Source: Chloroflexota bacterium (GTDB lineage Bacteria; Chloroflexota; Anaerolineae; Aggregatilineales; Phototrophicaceae). From it: a DNA stretch of 64,000 nucleotides. The translations under genes were made by a program, and so were the position numbers. A model generated the notes under the pieces. It made no database searches. It worked only from the letters and a program-made list of their open reading frames with translations, and was not told where the DNA came from. Of this stretch, positions 8,631 through 17,060 are shown in pieces (positions within the stretch are counted from its first letter, which is position 1; every line of letters begins with the position of its first letter). The stretch covers positions 105,147-169,146 of the forward strand of contig JAPOSR010000051.1 of the NCBI GenBank assembly GCA_026709625.1. The letters are read 5' to 3'.

Positions 8631-9859
8631 AATCAGACATCAACCGCTTGATGCGCGAGCGCGATTTAGACGCGTTCATCGTCTTCGGCGGCGAAGAATT
8701 CAACAGCGCCCGTTATTACCTCAGCAATGGCGCGAAGATCACGCATGGCACCATTCTCAAAGCGCGCGACGGCGAGATGCTGCTGGTTTGCGGCGGGATC
8801 GAATTCGCCGAAGCCCAAAAAAGTGGCTTGCCAGTGAAGACATCCGCTGAACTGGGTTACAACGATCGCCTGAAGCAGTCCGAGAACAGCGCGACAGAAG
8901 CGACTGCGCTCTTCTTTGGCGACCTGCTGCGCGAGATCGGCCTGCGCAGCGGACGGGTCGGGCTATATGGCGCGTGGCAGGTCAACAAGACCATCGCGCT
9001 CTATCAACTGCTTGCCGCGCAATCGCAATACGAGTTCGTGGCAGAAGGCTCGCCAACTGTCATCGAAACCGCCATGCTGACCAAAGATGATGAAGAGATC
9101 GCGCGGATGAAATCGGTGGCGCGACGCTGCAACGAAGTCATGCAAGCCGTCTGGGATTTCATCGCGAGCCTGCGGCGGTCTGGCGATCTTCTGATCGATG
9201 CGGCGGGGCGGCGCGCAACCATCGGCGTGGTCAAAGATTTGGCGCGGCGCGAGTTGATGGCGCGCGGCTTGGAAGACACCGGCATGATCTTCGCGCAGGG
9301 GGCGGATGGCGGCTCGCCACACAGCCGCGGCGAGGCGGATATGCCCTTGCAGATCGGGCAAGCCATCGTGTTCGATCTATTTCCGCGTGAACTGGGCGGC
9401 GGCTATCATCATGACATGACGCGCACCTGGTGCATCGGTTTTGCTCCGCCCGCAGTGCAAGCCGCTTATGACACGGTCATGGACGCCTTCGATATCGCTG
9501 TCGAGACTTATGGGCTCGACAAACCGACGCATATCATGCAAGAAGCTGTGCAAGATCATTTTGAAGCGCGCGGACACGCCACTTCACGCAGCGCCCCCAA
9601 GACTCTTTGCGGCTATATGCACAGCCTGGGTCATGGCGTCGGCATCGACATTCACGAGCGCCCGTCCATAAGCCACCTGGCGCGCAAGGATACCTTCCAG
9701 ATCGGCAATGTCTTTAGCATCGAGCCGGGCTTGTATTATCCGGAACTCGGTTTTGGCATGCGCGTGGAAGATCTCTTTGTCATCGACAGCGCGGGCGAGC
9801 TGGTTTCGCTGACGACATTTCGCAAAGACCTGGTCATACCGCTGCGGGACGAGGCATAG
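8627..9859 (+). CDS. M24 family metallopeptidase (Xaa-Pro aminopeptidase-like)
   Basis: A 410-residue pita-bread-fold peptidase, with an N-terminal creatinase-like domain (about 1-150) and a C-terminal catalytic domain. The five metal ligands are visible in order: Asp in IVFDLFPRE, Asp in YHHDMTRTW, His in HSLGHGVGID, Glu in FSIEPGLYY and Glu in GMRVEDLF. It probably removes N-terminal residues before proline in cytoplasmic peptides, though prolidase or creatinase-like activity cannot be excluded. It is translationally coupled to selA by a four-base overlap. Confidence 0.88.
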   Translation: MKSDINRLMRERDLDAFIVFGGEEFNSARYYLSNGAKITHGTILKARDGEMLLVCGGIEFAEAQKSGLPVKTSAELGYNDRLKQSENSATEATALFFGDLLREIGLRSGRVGLYGAWQVNKTIALYQLLAAQSQYEFVAEGSPTVIETAMLTKDDEEIARMKSVARRCNEVMQAVWDFIASLRRSGDLLIDAAGRRATIGVVKDLARRELMARGLEDTGMIFAQGADGGSPHSRGEADMPLQIGQAIVFDLFPRELGGGYHHDMTRTWCIGFAPPAVQAAYDTVMDAFDIAVETYGLDKPTHIMQEAVQDHFEARGHATSRSAPKTLCGYMHSLGHGVGIDIHERPSISHLARKDTFQIGNVFSIEPGLYYPELGFGMRVEDLFVIDSAGELVSLTTFRKDLVIPLRDEA

Positions 9860-9972
9860 GCGCTGGCGATGTCTTGCCAAAGCGCGCATGGCGCATTCTC
9901 ACGCAGACGAAGCGGTATGCTTCATCATGAAAAATTGTCGGTCATTCACAACTTGCGAAACAGGGGGCGGTC

Positions 9973-11394
9973 ATGGACGCTGCGCAGATAATCCTGCAGC
10001 ACATCAACGAGCGGGACGAAGAACTTTCCACCATCGCCAAGCAAATCTGGGACAACCCACAAGTCGCTTTGCAAGAAACGTATGCCGCGCGGTTGTTGGC
10101 GGATACACTGGCGGCGGCTGGCTTCGATATTAGCTGGGGCGCGGGCGGCATGTCCACGGCTTTCATCGCCGAATGGGGCGGCGGCGGCAGCCCGACAATT
10201 GGCTTTTTGGGCGAATACGATGCCTTGCCGGGCTTGTCGCAGGAACTTTCTAGCACAAAGTCGCCAATCGAGAGCGGCGGGCCCGGGCACGGCTGCGGAC
10301 ACAACCTGTATGGCACGGCTTGTCTGGGCGCTGTGCTGGCGCTGCAAAAAGCCATGCAGTCCCTGGCAATCCCGGGCACCATCCGCTTTTATGGCTGCCC
10401 AGCCGAAGAGACTCTTGTCGGCAAGACGTTTATGGCGCGCGATGGCGTCTTTGACGACCTGGACGCCGCCCTCACCTGGCACCCGGGCGCTAGCAATGTC
10501 GTTTGGAATGGCTCGTCGCTGGCGATGAATTCTTTCCGCGTCAATTTTTATGGCGTGGCTGCCCATGCTGGCGGCTTGCCCTGGCTGGGCCGCAGCGCTC
10601 TCGATGGCGTCATGCTGATGGATGCCGGCGTCAATTATATGCGCGAACATGTCCCGCCCGAATCACGGATTCACAGCGTGGTCACCCGTGGCGGCGACGC
10701 GCCGAATGTCGTGCCGGCCTATGCGCAGGTCTGGTATTTTGCGCGCGCGCCCAAACGAGCGCAGGTCGAGGAGATCTATCGCTGGATGCAGGATATCGCC
10801 CAGGGCGCGGCGTTGATGACCGGCACTCGCTGCGAAATCGAGTTTCTTACCGGCTGCTATGACCTGCTGCCCAACCAGGTGATTTCTGACCTGCTCTATG
10901 AAAAGATGGCGGCGGTGGACGACATGCGCTTCACCGAAAAAGAGCGGGACTATGCGCGTGAGCTGCAAGCCAGCTTCCCGCCGGGCTCGGTGCAGCGCGG
11001 CTTCGACTGGATGCAGCAATCGACCAGCCAGACACTGGGCAAAGCGGCAATGGCCGACCCGCTGTGGGAGGGCGTTTTTCACCATTCGCCGACGCCGCCA
11101 TTGCTGGGCGGCTCTACCGAAGTCGCTGATGTCAGCTGGATCACGCCGACAGCGCAGATGATCACAACCTGCTGGCCCCTGGGCACGCCTGCGCACAGTT
11201 GGCAGGCTGTCGCTTCGACTGGCTCCAGCATCGGCGCGAAAGGCATGCTCTTTGCCGCAAAGACCATGGCGCTGGCTGGCTGCGAATTGCTCGTCGACGC
11301 CGACTTGCTGGCGGCGGCAAAGGCAGAGTTCTTGGCTGCGCGGGGCGATTCGCCGTATGTGACGCCGCTGCCACCCGAAGCGAGTCCCAAATGA
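9973..11394 (+). CDS. AbgB-like M20 amidohydrolase
   Basis: A 473-residue M20D-type hydrolase resembling the B subunit of p-aminobenzoyl-glutamate hydrolase. Visible motifs are FLGEYDALPGLSQ, GPGHGCGHNLYGT with metal-binding Cys/His, PAEETLVGK with the catalytic Glu pair, ALTWHPG, and GVAAHAGGLPWLGRSALD in the lid domain. The last metal region, PLLGGSTEVADVSW, is also typical. It probably cleaves an amide bond in an N-acylated amino acid or folate breakdown product. It follows the M24 gene after about 110 bases and precedes an aminotransferase gene, suggesting a peptide or amino acid salvage group. Confidence 0.85.
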   Translation: MDAAQIILQHINERDEELSTIAKQIWDNPQVALQETYAARLLADTLAAAGFDISWGAGGMSTAFIAEWGGGGSPTIGFLGEYDALPGLSQELSSTKSPIESGGPGHGCGHNLYGTACLGAVLALQKAMQSLAIPGTIRFYGCPAEETLVGKTFMARDGVFDDLDAALTWHPGASNVVWNGSSLAMNSFRVNFYGVAAHAGGLPWLGRSALDGVMLMDAGVNYMREHVPPESRIHSVVTRGGDAPNVVPAYAQVWYFARAPKRAQVEEIYRWMQDIAQGAALMTGTRCEIEFLTGCYDLLPNQVISDLLYEKMAAVDDMRFTEKERDYARELQASFPPGSVQRGFDWMQQSTSQTLGKAAMADPLWEGVFHHSPTPPLLGGSTEVADVSWITPTAQMITTCWPLGTPAHSWQAVASTGSSIGAKGMLFAAKTMALAGCELLVDADLLAAAKAEFLAARGDSPYVTPLPPEASPK

Positions 11395-11419
11395 TCGCCG
11401 AAACGGCAGGGACGAGGCG

Positions 11420-12583
11420 ATGACTGGCCCGCAAAGCGCGCCGCAGGGCATCGTCGCTGGCAGCATTCCGCTCTTTGCCGGGCATCCCGCGCCCGAATTG
11501 CTGCCTGTGCGCGGCATCCGCCATGCGCTGGCTGCCTGGGACGGGCGTCTGCCCCTGCGCGCATTCAATTATGGCGACGAACAAGGCGATCCACAGCTGC
11601 TGGATTTTTTGCTGGCGCGCCTGAATGCTGCCGAGCAGTTGGGAATCGGGCGCGAGAATCTGATGATCGTGCCTGGCTCGGCCGGCGGCTTGGCGATGAT
11701 CACGCGCCTGCTGACGAAAGCTGGCGATACTGTGCTGGTCGACGCGCCGAGCTACCGAGATGCGCTGCACATCTTCCGCGACCAGGGGCTTGCGCTGCGT
11801 GCCTTGCCCATTGATGACGAGGGTCCCAGGCTGGACGCGCTGGCTGCCGAGCTCGAGCGTCTGGCTGCTAAGCAAATGCCGCCGCGCTTTTATTATGTCG
11901 TGCCCAACTTTCAAAATCCCAGCGGCATCACCGTCAGCGAAGCCCGCCGCCGCGCCATCATTGAGCTGAGCAACCGATATGACTTCTGCATTGTCGAGGA
12001 CGATGTCTATAGCGATTTGCGCTTTGCTGACTGGGCTCCGCCGAGTTTCTATGCGCTGGCTGGCGGCGAGAATGTCTTGCGTCTGGGCAGTTTTTCCAAG
12101 ACATTGGCGCCGGGTCTGCGTCTGGGCTGGCTGCTGGGCGGCTCGCGGCAGATCGCCGAGTTTGTCAAAAGCGGCGTGTTGCGCATGGGCGGCGGGGCGA
12201 ACCCCTTCAATGCGGCGCTGGTGGCGGAGTATTGTCAAAGCGGCGCATGGCAAGCGCATGTCGATTGGCTGCTCGGTCAATATCGGGCGCGGCGCGATGT
12301 GGCGCTGACGGCGCTGGCTGCAAGTATGCCCGGCGGCCTCAGTTGGACGCGTCCCGCTGGTGGCTACTTCATCTGGTTGCGGCTGCCCGACGCGGTGGAT
12401 GTCGATGAACTGGAGCGAAGGGCGCAGGCGCAGCAGGTTTATTTCGCCAACGGACGCGGCTTCTTCCCAGAGCCGGCCAAGGGCGCGCATTTTCTACGGC
12501 TGTCCTACAGCTACCTGCCGCCTGACGATTTGCGCACAGGCATCGCCATCCTGGGCAGTCTGATCGCCCAGTTGGCTGCCTAG
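11420..12583 (+). CDS. PLP-dependent aminotransferase, 2-aminoadipate/MocR-like fold type I
   Basis: A 387-residue class I/II aminotransferase without the DNA-binding domain of MocR regulators. Motifs include FNYGDEQGDPQL, VPGSAGGLAMI for the PLP phosphate loop, YVVPNFQNPSGITVS with the ring-stacking region, VEDDVYSDLRF with the PLP Asp, and FSKTLAPGLRLGWL with the Schiff-base Lys. The C-terminal FLRLSYSY carries the substrate-carboxylate Arg. The closest known group is the LysN/2-aminoadipate type, but substrate range in this group is broad. It is 25 bases downstream of the AbgB-like gene and probably in its operon. Confidence 0.88.
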   Translation: MTGPQSAPQGIVAGSIPLFAGHPAPELLPVRGIRHALAAWDGRLPLRAFNYGDEQGDPQLLDFLLARLNAAEQLGIGRENLMIVPGSAGGLAMITRLLTKAGDTVLVDAPSYRDALHIFRDQGLALRALPIDDEGPRLDALAAELERLAAKQMPPRFYYVVPNFQNPSGITVSEARRRAIIELSNRYDFCIVEDDVYSDLRFADWAPPSFYALAGGENVLRLGSFSKTLAPGLRLGWLLGGSRQIAEFVKSGVLRMGGGANPFNAALVAEYCQSGAWQAHVDWLLGQYRARRDVALTALAASMPGGLSWTRPAGGYFIWLRLPDAVDVDELERRAQAQQVYFANGRGFFPEPAKGAHFLRLSYSYLPPDDLRTGIAILGSLIAQLAA

Positions 12584-12589
12584 ACAACA

Positions 12590-12620
12590 AGAGAAATCCC
12601 GCGGGGCGGGCTCTCTTTCT
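12590..12620. terminator. Possible bidirectional terminator
   Basis: AGAG, then CCCGC/GCGGG, then CTCTCTTTCT form a GC-rich hairpin between the convergent aminotransferase gene and tRNA-Gln. The T-rich tail is short, so activity is uncertain. Confidence 0.45.
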
Positions 12621-12628
12621 GCTGCGAA

Positions 12629-12701
12629 CAGCGAGGAAAGGACTCGAACCTTTAACCTTGTGCTCCAAAGGCACCTGCTCTGCCAATTGAGCTACCTCGC
12701 T
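12629..12701 (-). tRNA. tRNA-Gln (anticodon TTG)
   Basis: Read on the minus strand, this 73-nt gene folds with acceptor AGCGAGG/CCTCGCT, D stem GCTC/GAGC, anticodon loop CTTTGGA (anticodon TTG) and T arm AAAGG-TTCGAGT-CCTTT. The outermost anticodon-stem pair (G27-A43) is a mismatch; the other four pair. CCA is not encoded. It converges with the aminotransferase gene. Confidence 0.88.
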
Positions 12702-12861
12702 AACTAGACACGATTTTAGCAGAGATGCGCCGCTGCTCAAGGTTGAATCCTGCGCGCAAGATATTGTCCTCCGCCATCTTCAGAAAAATCACGCTGACCG
12801 GCCGGCACAGTATCAGCGATTTTCTTTGTCTGTTGGTTATGATAACATTAAGCAAATGTAG

Positions 12862-13005
12862 CGAGTGGTGATTTTGGTGGGTACCCGTTGCTCTGCCTCC
12901 ACCCCAAAAATGAGGGAGGGGCTGGCAAACCCCCTTCCCTCGTTCTAGGGGCAAGGGGCCGGGGATGGGAGTCTTGGTTGCCATATCCACGCATTCACGA
13001 CTCCC
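12862..13005 (+). repeat. Dispersed palindromic intergenic element, copy 2
   Basis: Begins CGAGTGGTGATTTTGGTGGG and ends CCACGCATTCACGACTCCC. It carries the CCAAAAATGAGGGAGGGG and CCCTTCCCTCGTTCTAGGGG blocks. It fills most of the gap between tRNA-Gln and the SH3b/HExxH gene; nothing else is seen between 12702 and 13040. Confidence 0.8.
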
Positions 13006-13040
13006 AATGTAGCTTTTTCTTGACAGGAAGGCGCTGACCG

Positions 13041-13994
13041 ATGTACTCAAAATACTTTGCTTTGCTTGTGCTGAGCGTGCTGTTCATGGGCGGCGCTTCT
13101 GCGCAGGAGTATTCCATTCGCGTCAATCGAGGCTTAAACCTGCGAGCCGCGCCCAGCCTCAATGCCGACATCACCGACACAGTCACATCAGGCAGCATTC
13201 TGCAAGTTGTGGGCAAGACAAATCGCTGGCTGCAGATCAACCGCAATGGCCGGCAGGTTTGGCTGGCGGACTGGGTCAATTTCAGCCGCGTCGACAGCAG
13301 CCAGCCGGCAACGCCCATCGACAACTGCTGTTTTGTTGATCGGCAATGCCAAAGCGAGGCGGAATGGGAAGCTGGCTACTGGGCCTTTCAAAACAAGCAA
13401 TGCGCCGCGCCCAGCCAACCCAAGCCAGCGACATCCGCGAATGCGCCTTCGGGTTCCTCGCCCAGTATAGAGGGCTCGCAACAATTTGTTCGCCACATTG
13501 CGGCGACGCTCAATTGGATGCAGCAGGCAGCGCCGGAGTGGCACCACTATGTGATAAGCGGAATGGATGTAATCGCCGAAGTCCCCGTTCCCATTCCCGA
13601 TGTGGGAGGGAGGGTGATAACTTGCACTGCTGCCGCTTATGACCGCCAAAGAAAGGTCACCCTCGAAACTTGCTTTATGACCTGGACTATCTGGGGGACT
13701 GGTCCCGTTGAGCTCGACCAAGTCAACACAGCTGCGGCGCTAGCCCATGAGGCTTGTCACATACACCTGCATGAAGCAGGTATCAACTTTGCGACCCAAG
13801 AACTCGAGGAACTGGAATGCAGGAAATACGGAACGGGCGGAATGGCATCTCTTGCCCTCGCTTTTGAACAGAGTCTTGGGTCAACGTTCACCTGGTTTCG
13901 AGAAGGCGCATTGAGCTTGATCAGACGTTACTGCTCCGAAGGGCTTAGGCCAGAGCTGTTTTGCCCACTCATTCAAAGGTTGCCAGGCGGATAA
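13041..13994 (+). CDS. Secreted SH3b-domain protein with HExxH site (putative metallopeptidase)
   Basis: A 317-residue protein with a signal peptide (about 1-21, ending GGASAQ), a bacterial SH3 domain (about 24-84, containing NLRAAPSLNADI), a cysteine-rich stretch (NCCFVDRQC, about 95-121), a Ser/Pro linker and a C-terminal domain. The latter has AALAHEACHIHLHEAG, with HExxH at 236-240, and acidic residues at 254-259 that could give the third zinc ligand. A secreted zinc peptidase possibly bound to cell wall or glycans is inferred; the family is not one I recognise by name. About eight cysteines suggest disulfides. The ATG is preceded by AGGAAGG. Confidence 0.75.
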   Translation: MYSKYFALLVLSVLFMGGASAQEYSIRVNRGLNLRAAPSLNADITDTVTSGSILQVVGKTNRWLQINRNGRQVWLADWVNFSRVDSSQPATPIDNCCFVDRQCQSEAEWEAGYWAFQNKQCAAPSQPKPATSANAPSGSSPSIEGSQQFVRHIAATLNWMQQAAPEWHHYVISGMDVIAEVPVPIPDVGGRVITCTAAAYDRQRKVTLETCFMTWTIWGTGPVELDQVNTAAALAHEACHIHLHEAGINFATQELEELECRKYGTGGMASLALAFEQSLGSTFTWFREGALSLIRRYCSEGLRPELFCPLIQRLPGG

Positions 13995-14025
13995 ATCTGT
14001 TCTGCGCGGCGCTTCCGCCGACGCA

Positions 14026-14409
14026 TTAGCTATCGCCGCTCTCGGGATTGCGGACGCCAATCGCTTCGTCGAGCGGCACGACGAAGGCGACGCCGTGATT
14101 CGGCTCCAGCAAGTCGCCCATGACCGCTCGTGCTTCATCCAGCAGCGTCGGCACCAGTTCTTTTGGCACGACCGACAGCAGCACATGGTTGGTTTGTTCC
14201 ATTTCACGCAGCACATAAGCCATCATGCTGGTCATTGAGCTGGCGATATGCAGCGGCACTTCCAAGCTGTCGCCCCGTATCTTGCGCTGCAGGCTGTGCA
14301 GGCCGAAGCTCTTGAGCACAGTCACGCCTGGCGCGCCCGCTTCTTGCCAGCGGACTGCGACGTCCAGCCCGTTTTCCACATTCGATGTGATGAGGATAAT
14401 CAACTTCAC
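14026..14409 (-). CDS. PII-like signalling protein
   Basis: A 127-residue protein starting MKLIILITSNVENGLDVAVRW and ending in a segment (FVVPLDEAIGV) that fits the small alpha-beta PII-like fold seen beside many transporters. It lacks the classical PII T-loop uridylylation motif. Its start overlaps the antiporter stop by four bases, so the two are translationally coupled, and it probably regulates antiporter activity at the membrane in response to a nucleotide or ion. The assignment rests on size, the N-terminal strand pattern and context. Confidence 0.65.
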   Translation of the reverse strand: MKLIILITSNVENGLDVAVRWQEAGAPGVTVLKSFGLHSLQRKIRGDSLEVPLHIASSMTSMMAYVLREMEQTNHVLLSVVPKELVPTLLDEARAVMGDLLEPNHGVAFVVPLDEAIGVRNPESGDS

Positions 14410-15809
14410 TTTTGCAAGTCTCCTGTCGCTGCGCTCGCGAGCGTGGGGTTGGCGCTTGCGTCTCGTTTCTTGCCTTGGAAGACCCAGCGCACCAGCGGCG
14501 GGGTCAGCACTGTGGTCAACAAGATCACCATGAATAGCGAGGCGTACAATTCGCTGCCGCTATCGAGCAAACCGCTGGACAAGCCGATTGAAATGATGAT
14601 CAGCCCGACTTCGCCGCGCGAAACCATGCAAACGCCCACCCGCAGCGATTCCCACAGGTCGAAGCCGCCCATTCGCGCGCCGATGCCAGCCCCAAACACC
14701 TTGCTGATCACCGCCACCAGCAGCAGAGCCAGCATGAATGGCAGCGCTGCGAGCGGGAAGGCGCTGAGGTCGGTTTCCAAGCCCACATCGATGAAAAAGA
14801 TGGGCACGAGGAAAACATAGGCCAGGTGTGTCATCGCCTGCTCGATTTCCTGCTTGGTGCCTTGCCCTTGCAGATGGCTTAAGCCGACGCCTGCGATAAA
14901 TGCGCCGGTGATGGCTGCCACGCCGCCAAAATACTCAGCCGACCAGCCGAAGAACAGCGCCGACGCCAGCGCAAACATGGGGATGCCATAGGCTTGCGCA
15001 AGCTGTGGCCGTGAGCGGATCCAGCGAAATGCCCGAGGCAAGCCATACCAAGCCAGCGCGAAAGCTACGGCGAGGTAGCCAGCCATCTGCAAGACGATCA
15101 CCAGCAGTTGGCTGAGGTCTGCGCCGTCCCCGTTGGCGCCCGCGCTCGCCAGCACCAGCGTAAGCGACACCGCCAAAATCGCCAGCACATCGTCTATCAA
15201 GGCTGTCGCCAGCAGCGCATTGCCTTCTTTTGTGTGCAGATAACCCAGCTCCAGCAAGACCTGCGCCGAGATGCTCACCGATGTCGCCGCCAGCGTCACC
15301 CCTGCGAAGAGCGCCGGAAACATGTCATAGCCAGCCGCCAGCGCCACCAGCACCGTCAGCGCAATGGGCACGGCAACGCCCAGCGCGCCGCCCAAGACCG
15401 CCACCCTGCCCACCTTTGCCAGCTCGCTGAGATGCACCTCCAAGCCGATGTTGAACATCAGCAGCAGCACGCCCAACTCGGCCAGTTCCTTTAGCGTGTG
15501 CTGCAAGTCGACGCCCTGCAAGATGCCCCAATGCAGCATATCCAGCACGGTGGGACCAAGCAAGACGCCCACCAGCAGCTGCCCCAGCACACGAGGCTGT
15601 CCCAGGCGTCTGGCAACCGCCCCACCAGCGCGCGATGCCAGCAAGATGATGCCCAAGGCGAACATCAGCGGGATAAAAGCCTTGACTGCGCCAGCCTCGC
15701 CTTCGGTGGAAGCAGCCAAAGCCGGTCGCGCACCTTGCGCGAAGAGCCAGGCGAAAGCCAGCATCACAAACAGCATGCGCCGGCGCAGCAGCGCGGCCAG
15801 TTGCTCCAA
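14406..15809 (-). CDS. CPA2-family cation:proton antiporter
   Basis: A 467-residue integral membrane protein with about 12-13 hydrophobic segments and no C-terminal RCK/TrkA-N domain. Family marks include GQPRVLGQLLVGVLLGPTVL, LLMFNIGLEVHLSEL, and ATALIDDVLAILAVSLTL with the paired Asp residues needed for ion binding. A hydrophobic N-terminal segment (LFVMLAFAWLFAQGARPALA) could be a cleaved signal. It exchanges Na+ or K+ for protons; which ion is unclear. It overlaps the PII-like gene downstream. In CPA2 transporters lacking an RCK domain, a separate soluble regulator is common, which fits that gene. Confidence 0.9.
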   Translation of the reverse strand: MEQLAALLRRRMLFVMLAFAWLFAQGARPALAASTEGEAGAVKAFIPLMFALGIILLASRAGGAVARRLGQPRVLGQLLVGVLLGPTVLDMLHWGILQGVDLQHTLKELAELGVLLLMFNIGLEVHLSELAKVGRVAVLGGALGVAVPIALTVLVALAAGYDMFPALFAGVTLAATSVSISAQVLLELGYLHTKEGNALLATALIDDVLAILAVSLTLVLASAGANGDGADLSQLLVIVLQMAGYLAVAFALAWYGLPRAFRWIRSRPQLAQAYGIPMFALASALFFGWSAEYFGGVAAITGAFIAGVGLSHLQGQGTKQEIEQAMTHLAYVFLVPIFFIDVGLETDLSAFPLAALPFMLALLLVAVISKVFGAGIGARMGGFDLWESLRVGVCMVSRGEVGLIIISIGLSSGLLDSGSELYASLFMVILLTTVLTPPLVRWVFQGKKRDASANPTLASAATGDLQK

Positions 15810-15903
15810 GTCGTCCCGCCTTTCCGGTCATTTTGATCAACGCTGTCCACCTATTATACTGGCGGTATGAAAATTGGGGGAAACCCGCTGAAAAGGTGCT
15901 GCC

Positions 15904-17052
15904 ATGAAAATCACCGCGTTGGAATTGTTCACGCTAAAGCCCCGTTGGCTCTTTTTGAAGGTATCCACAGATGACGGCTGTTTTGGCTGGGGCGAGCCGA
16001 TCGTGGAAGGGCAGGCGGGCACGGTGCGCGGCGCTGTCGAGGACATGGCGGATTATCTGCTGGGGCGCGATCCGCGGCAGATTGAAGATATCTGGCAGAC
16101 GCTCTTTCGGGGTCGCTTTTATCGTGGCGGACCAGTCATGATGAGCGCGATTGCCGGCGTCAACCAGGCGCTTTGGGATATCAAAGGCAAGGTTCATGGC
16201 GCGCCGGCCTATGAGCTGCTGGGCGGCAAGGTGCGCGACCGGGTGCAGGTCTATGCGCATGTGGGCGGAGAGTCGCCCGCGGAGGCTGCGCAGGCGGCGC
16301 AAAAACTCACAGACGCGGGGCTGCGCGCGCTAAAAATGGGCGCGGTCGGCAATGTGCATTTCATGGACAGTTTCGCGCATATCGACGCGGCAGTGGCGCG
16401 GGTCGCGGCGGTGCGCGAACAGGTCGGCGGCGCGGTCAGCATCGCGGTCGATTTTCATGGGCGCGTGCACAAACCCCTGGCAAAAATGCTCATCCGCGAG
16501 CTCGAGCCCTATCACCTCATGTTCGTTGAAGAGCCGGTCTTGCCCATGCACAACGAGAGTCTGCTGGATATCAAGCGTTCGACCTGCATACCGATCGCCA
16601 CGGGCGAGCGCATGTATTCGCGGTGGGATTTCAAGGACATCCTGGCACAAGGCAGCGTGGATATTATCCAGCCCGATGTCTCGCATGCCGGCGGCATATC
16701 GGAAGTCTTCAAAATCGCCGCTATGGCCGAAGCCTACGATGTCGCGCTGGCGCCGCATTGTCCGCTGGGTCCCATCGCCCTGGCCAGCTGCCTGCAGGTC
16801 GATGCAGTCGCCTACAATGCGCTAATCCAAGAGCAGAGTTTGGGCATCCACTACAATGAAGGCGTCGATTTGTTAGACTATCTGGTCGACCGTAGCGTCT
16901 TTGATTATGAGAATGGCTTTGTCAAGGTGCCGACTGCGCCTGGCTTGGGCATCGACATAGACGAAGGCAAGGTGCGCGCCGCCAGCGACCATAATTTCCG
17001 CTGGCGCAACCCGCAGTGGCGCAGGACTGATGGCTCTGTGGCGGAGTGGTAG
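15904..17052 (+). CDS. dgoD: D-galactonate dehydratase or close enolase-superfamily acid-sugar dehydratase
   Basis: A 382-residue mandelate racemase-type enolase superfamily protein, matching the usual DgoD length. Metal and catalytic residues are visible: VDFHGR (Asp plus catalytic His), MFVEEP (Glu), IATGER (Glu), the catalytic His in LAPHCPLGPIAL, and the Glu in ALIQEQS. The C-terminal EYENGF-like segment is also typical. It would dehydrate D-galactonate to the 2-keto-3-deoxy acid. No aldolase or kinase of the De Ley-Doudoroff pathway lies nearby, so another acid sugar is possible. ATG 15904 follows a weak site and lies about 95 bases from the divergent antiporter. Confidence 0.85.
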   Translation: MKITALELFTLKPRWLFLKVSTDDGCFGWGEPIVEGQAGTVRGAVEDMADYLLGRDPRQIEDIWQTLFRGRFYRGGPVMMSAIAGVNQALWDIKGKVHGAPAYELLGGKVRDRVQVYAHVGGESPAEAAQAAQKLTDAGLRALKMGAVGNVHFMDSFAHIDAAVARVAAVREQVGGAVSIAVDFHGRVHKPLAKMLIRELEPYHLMFVEEPVLPMHNESLLDIKRSTCIPIATGERMYSRWDFKDILAQGSVDIIQPDVSHAGGISEVFKIAAMAEAYDVALAPHCPLGPIALASCLQVDAVAYNALIQEQSLGIHYNEGVDLLDYLVDRSVFDYENGFVKVPTAPGLGIDIDEGKVRAASDHNFRWRNPQWRRTDGSVAEW

Positions 17053-17060
17053 CGGGCTGC

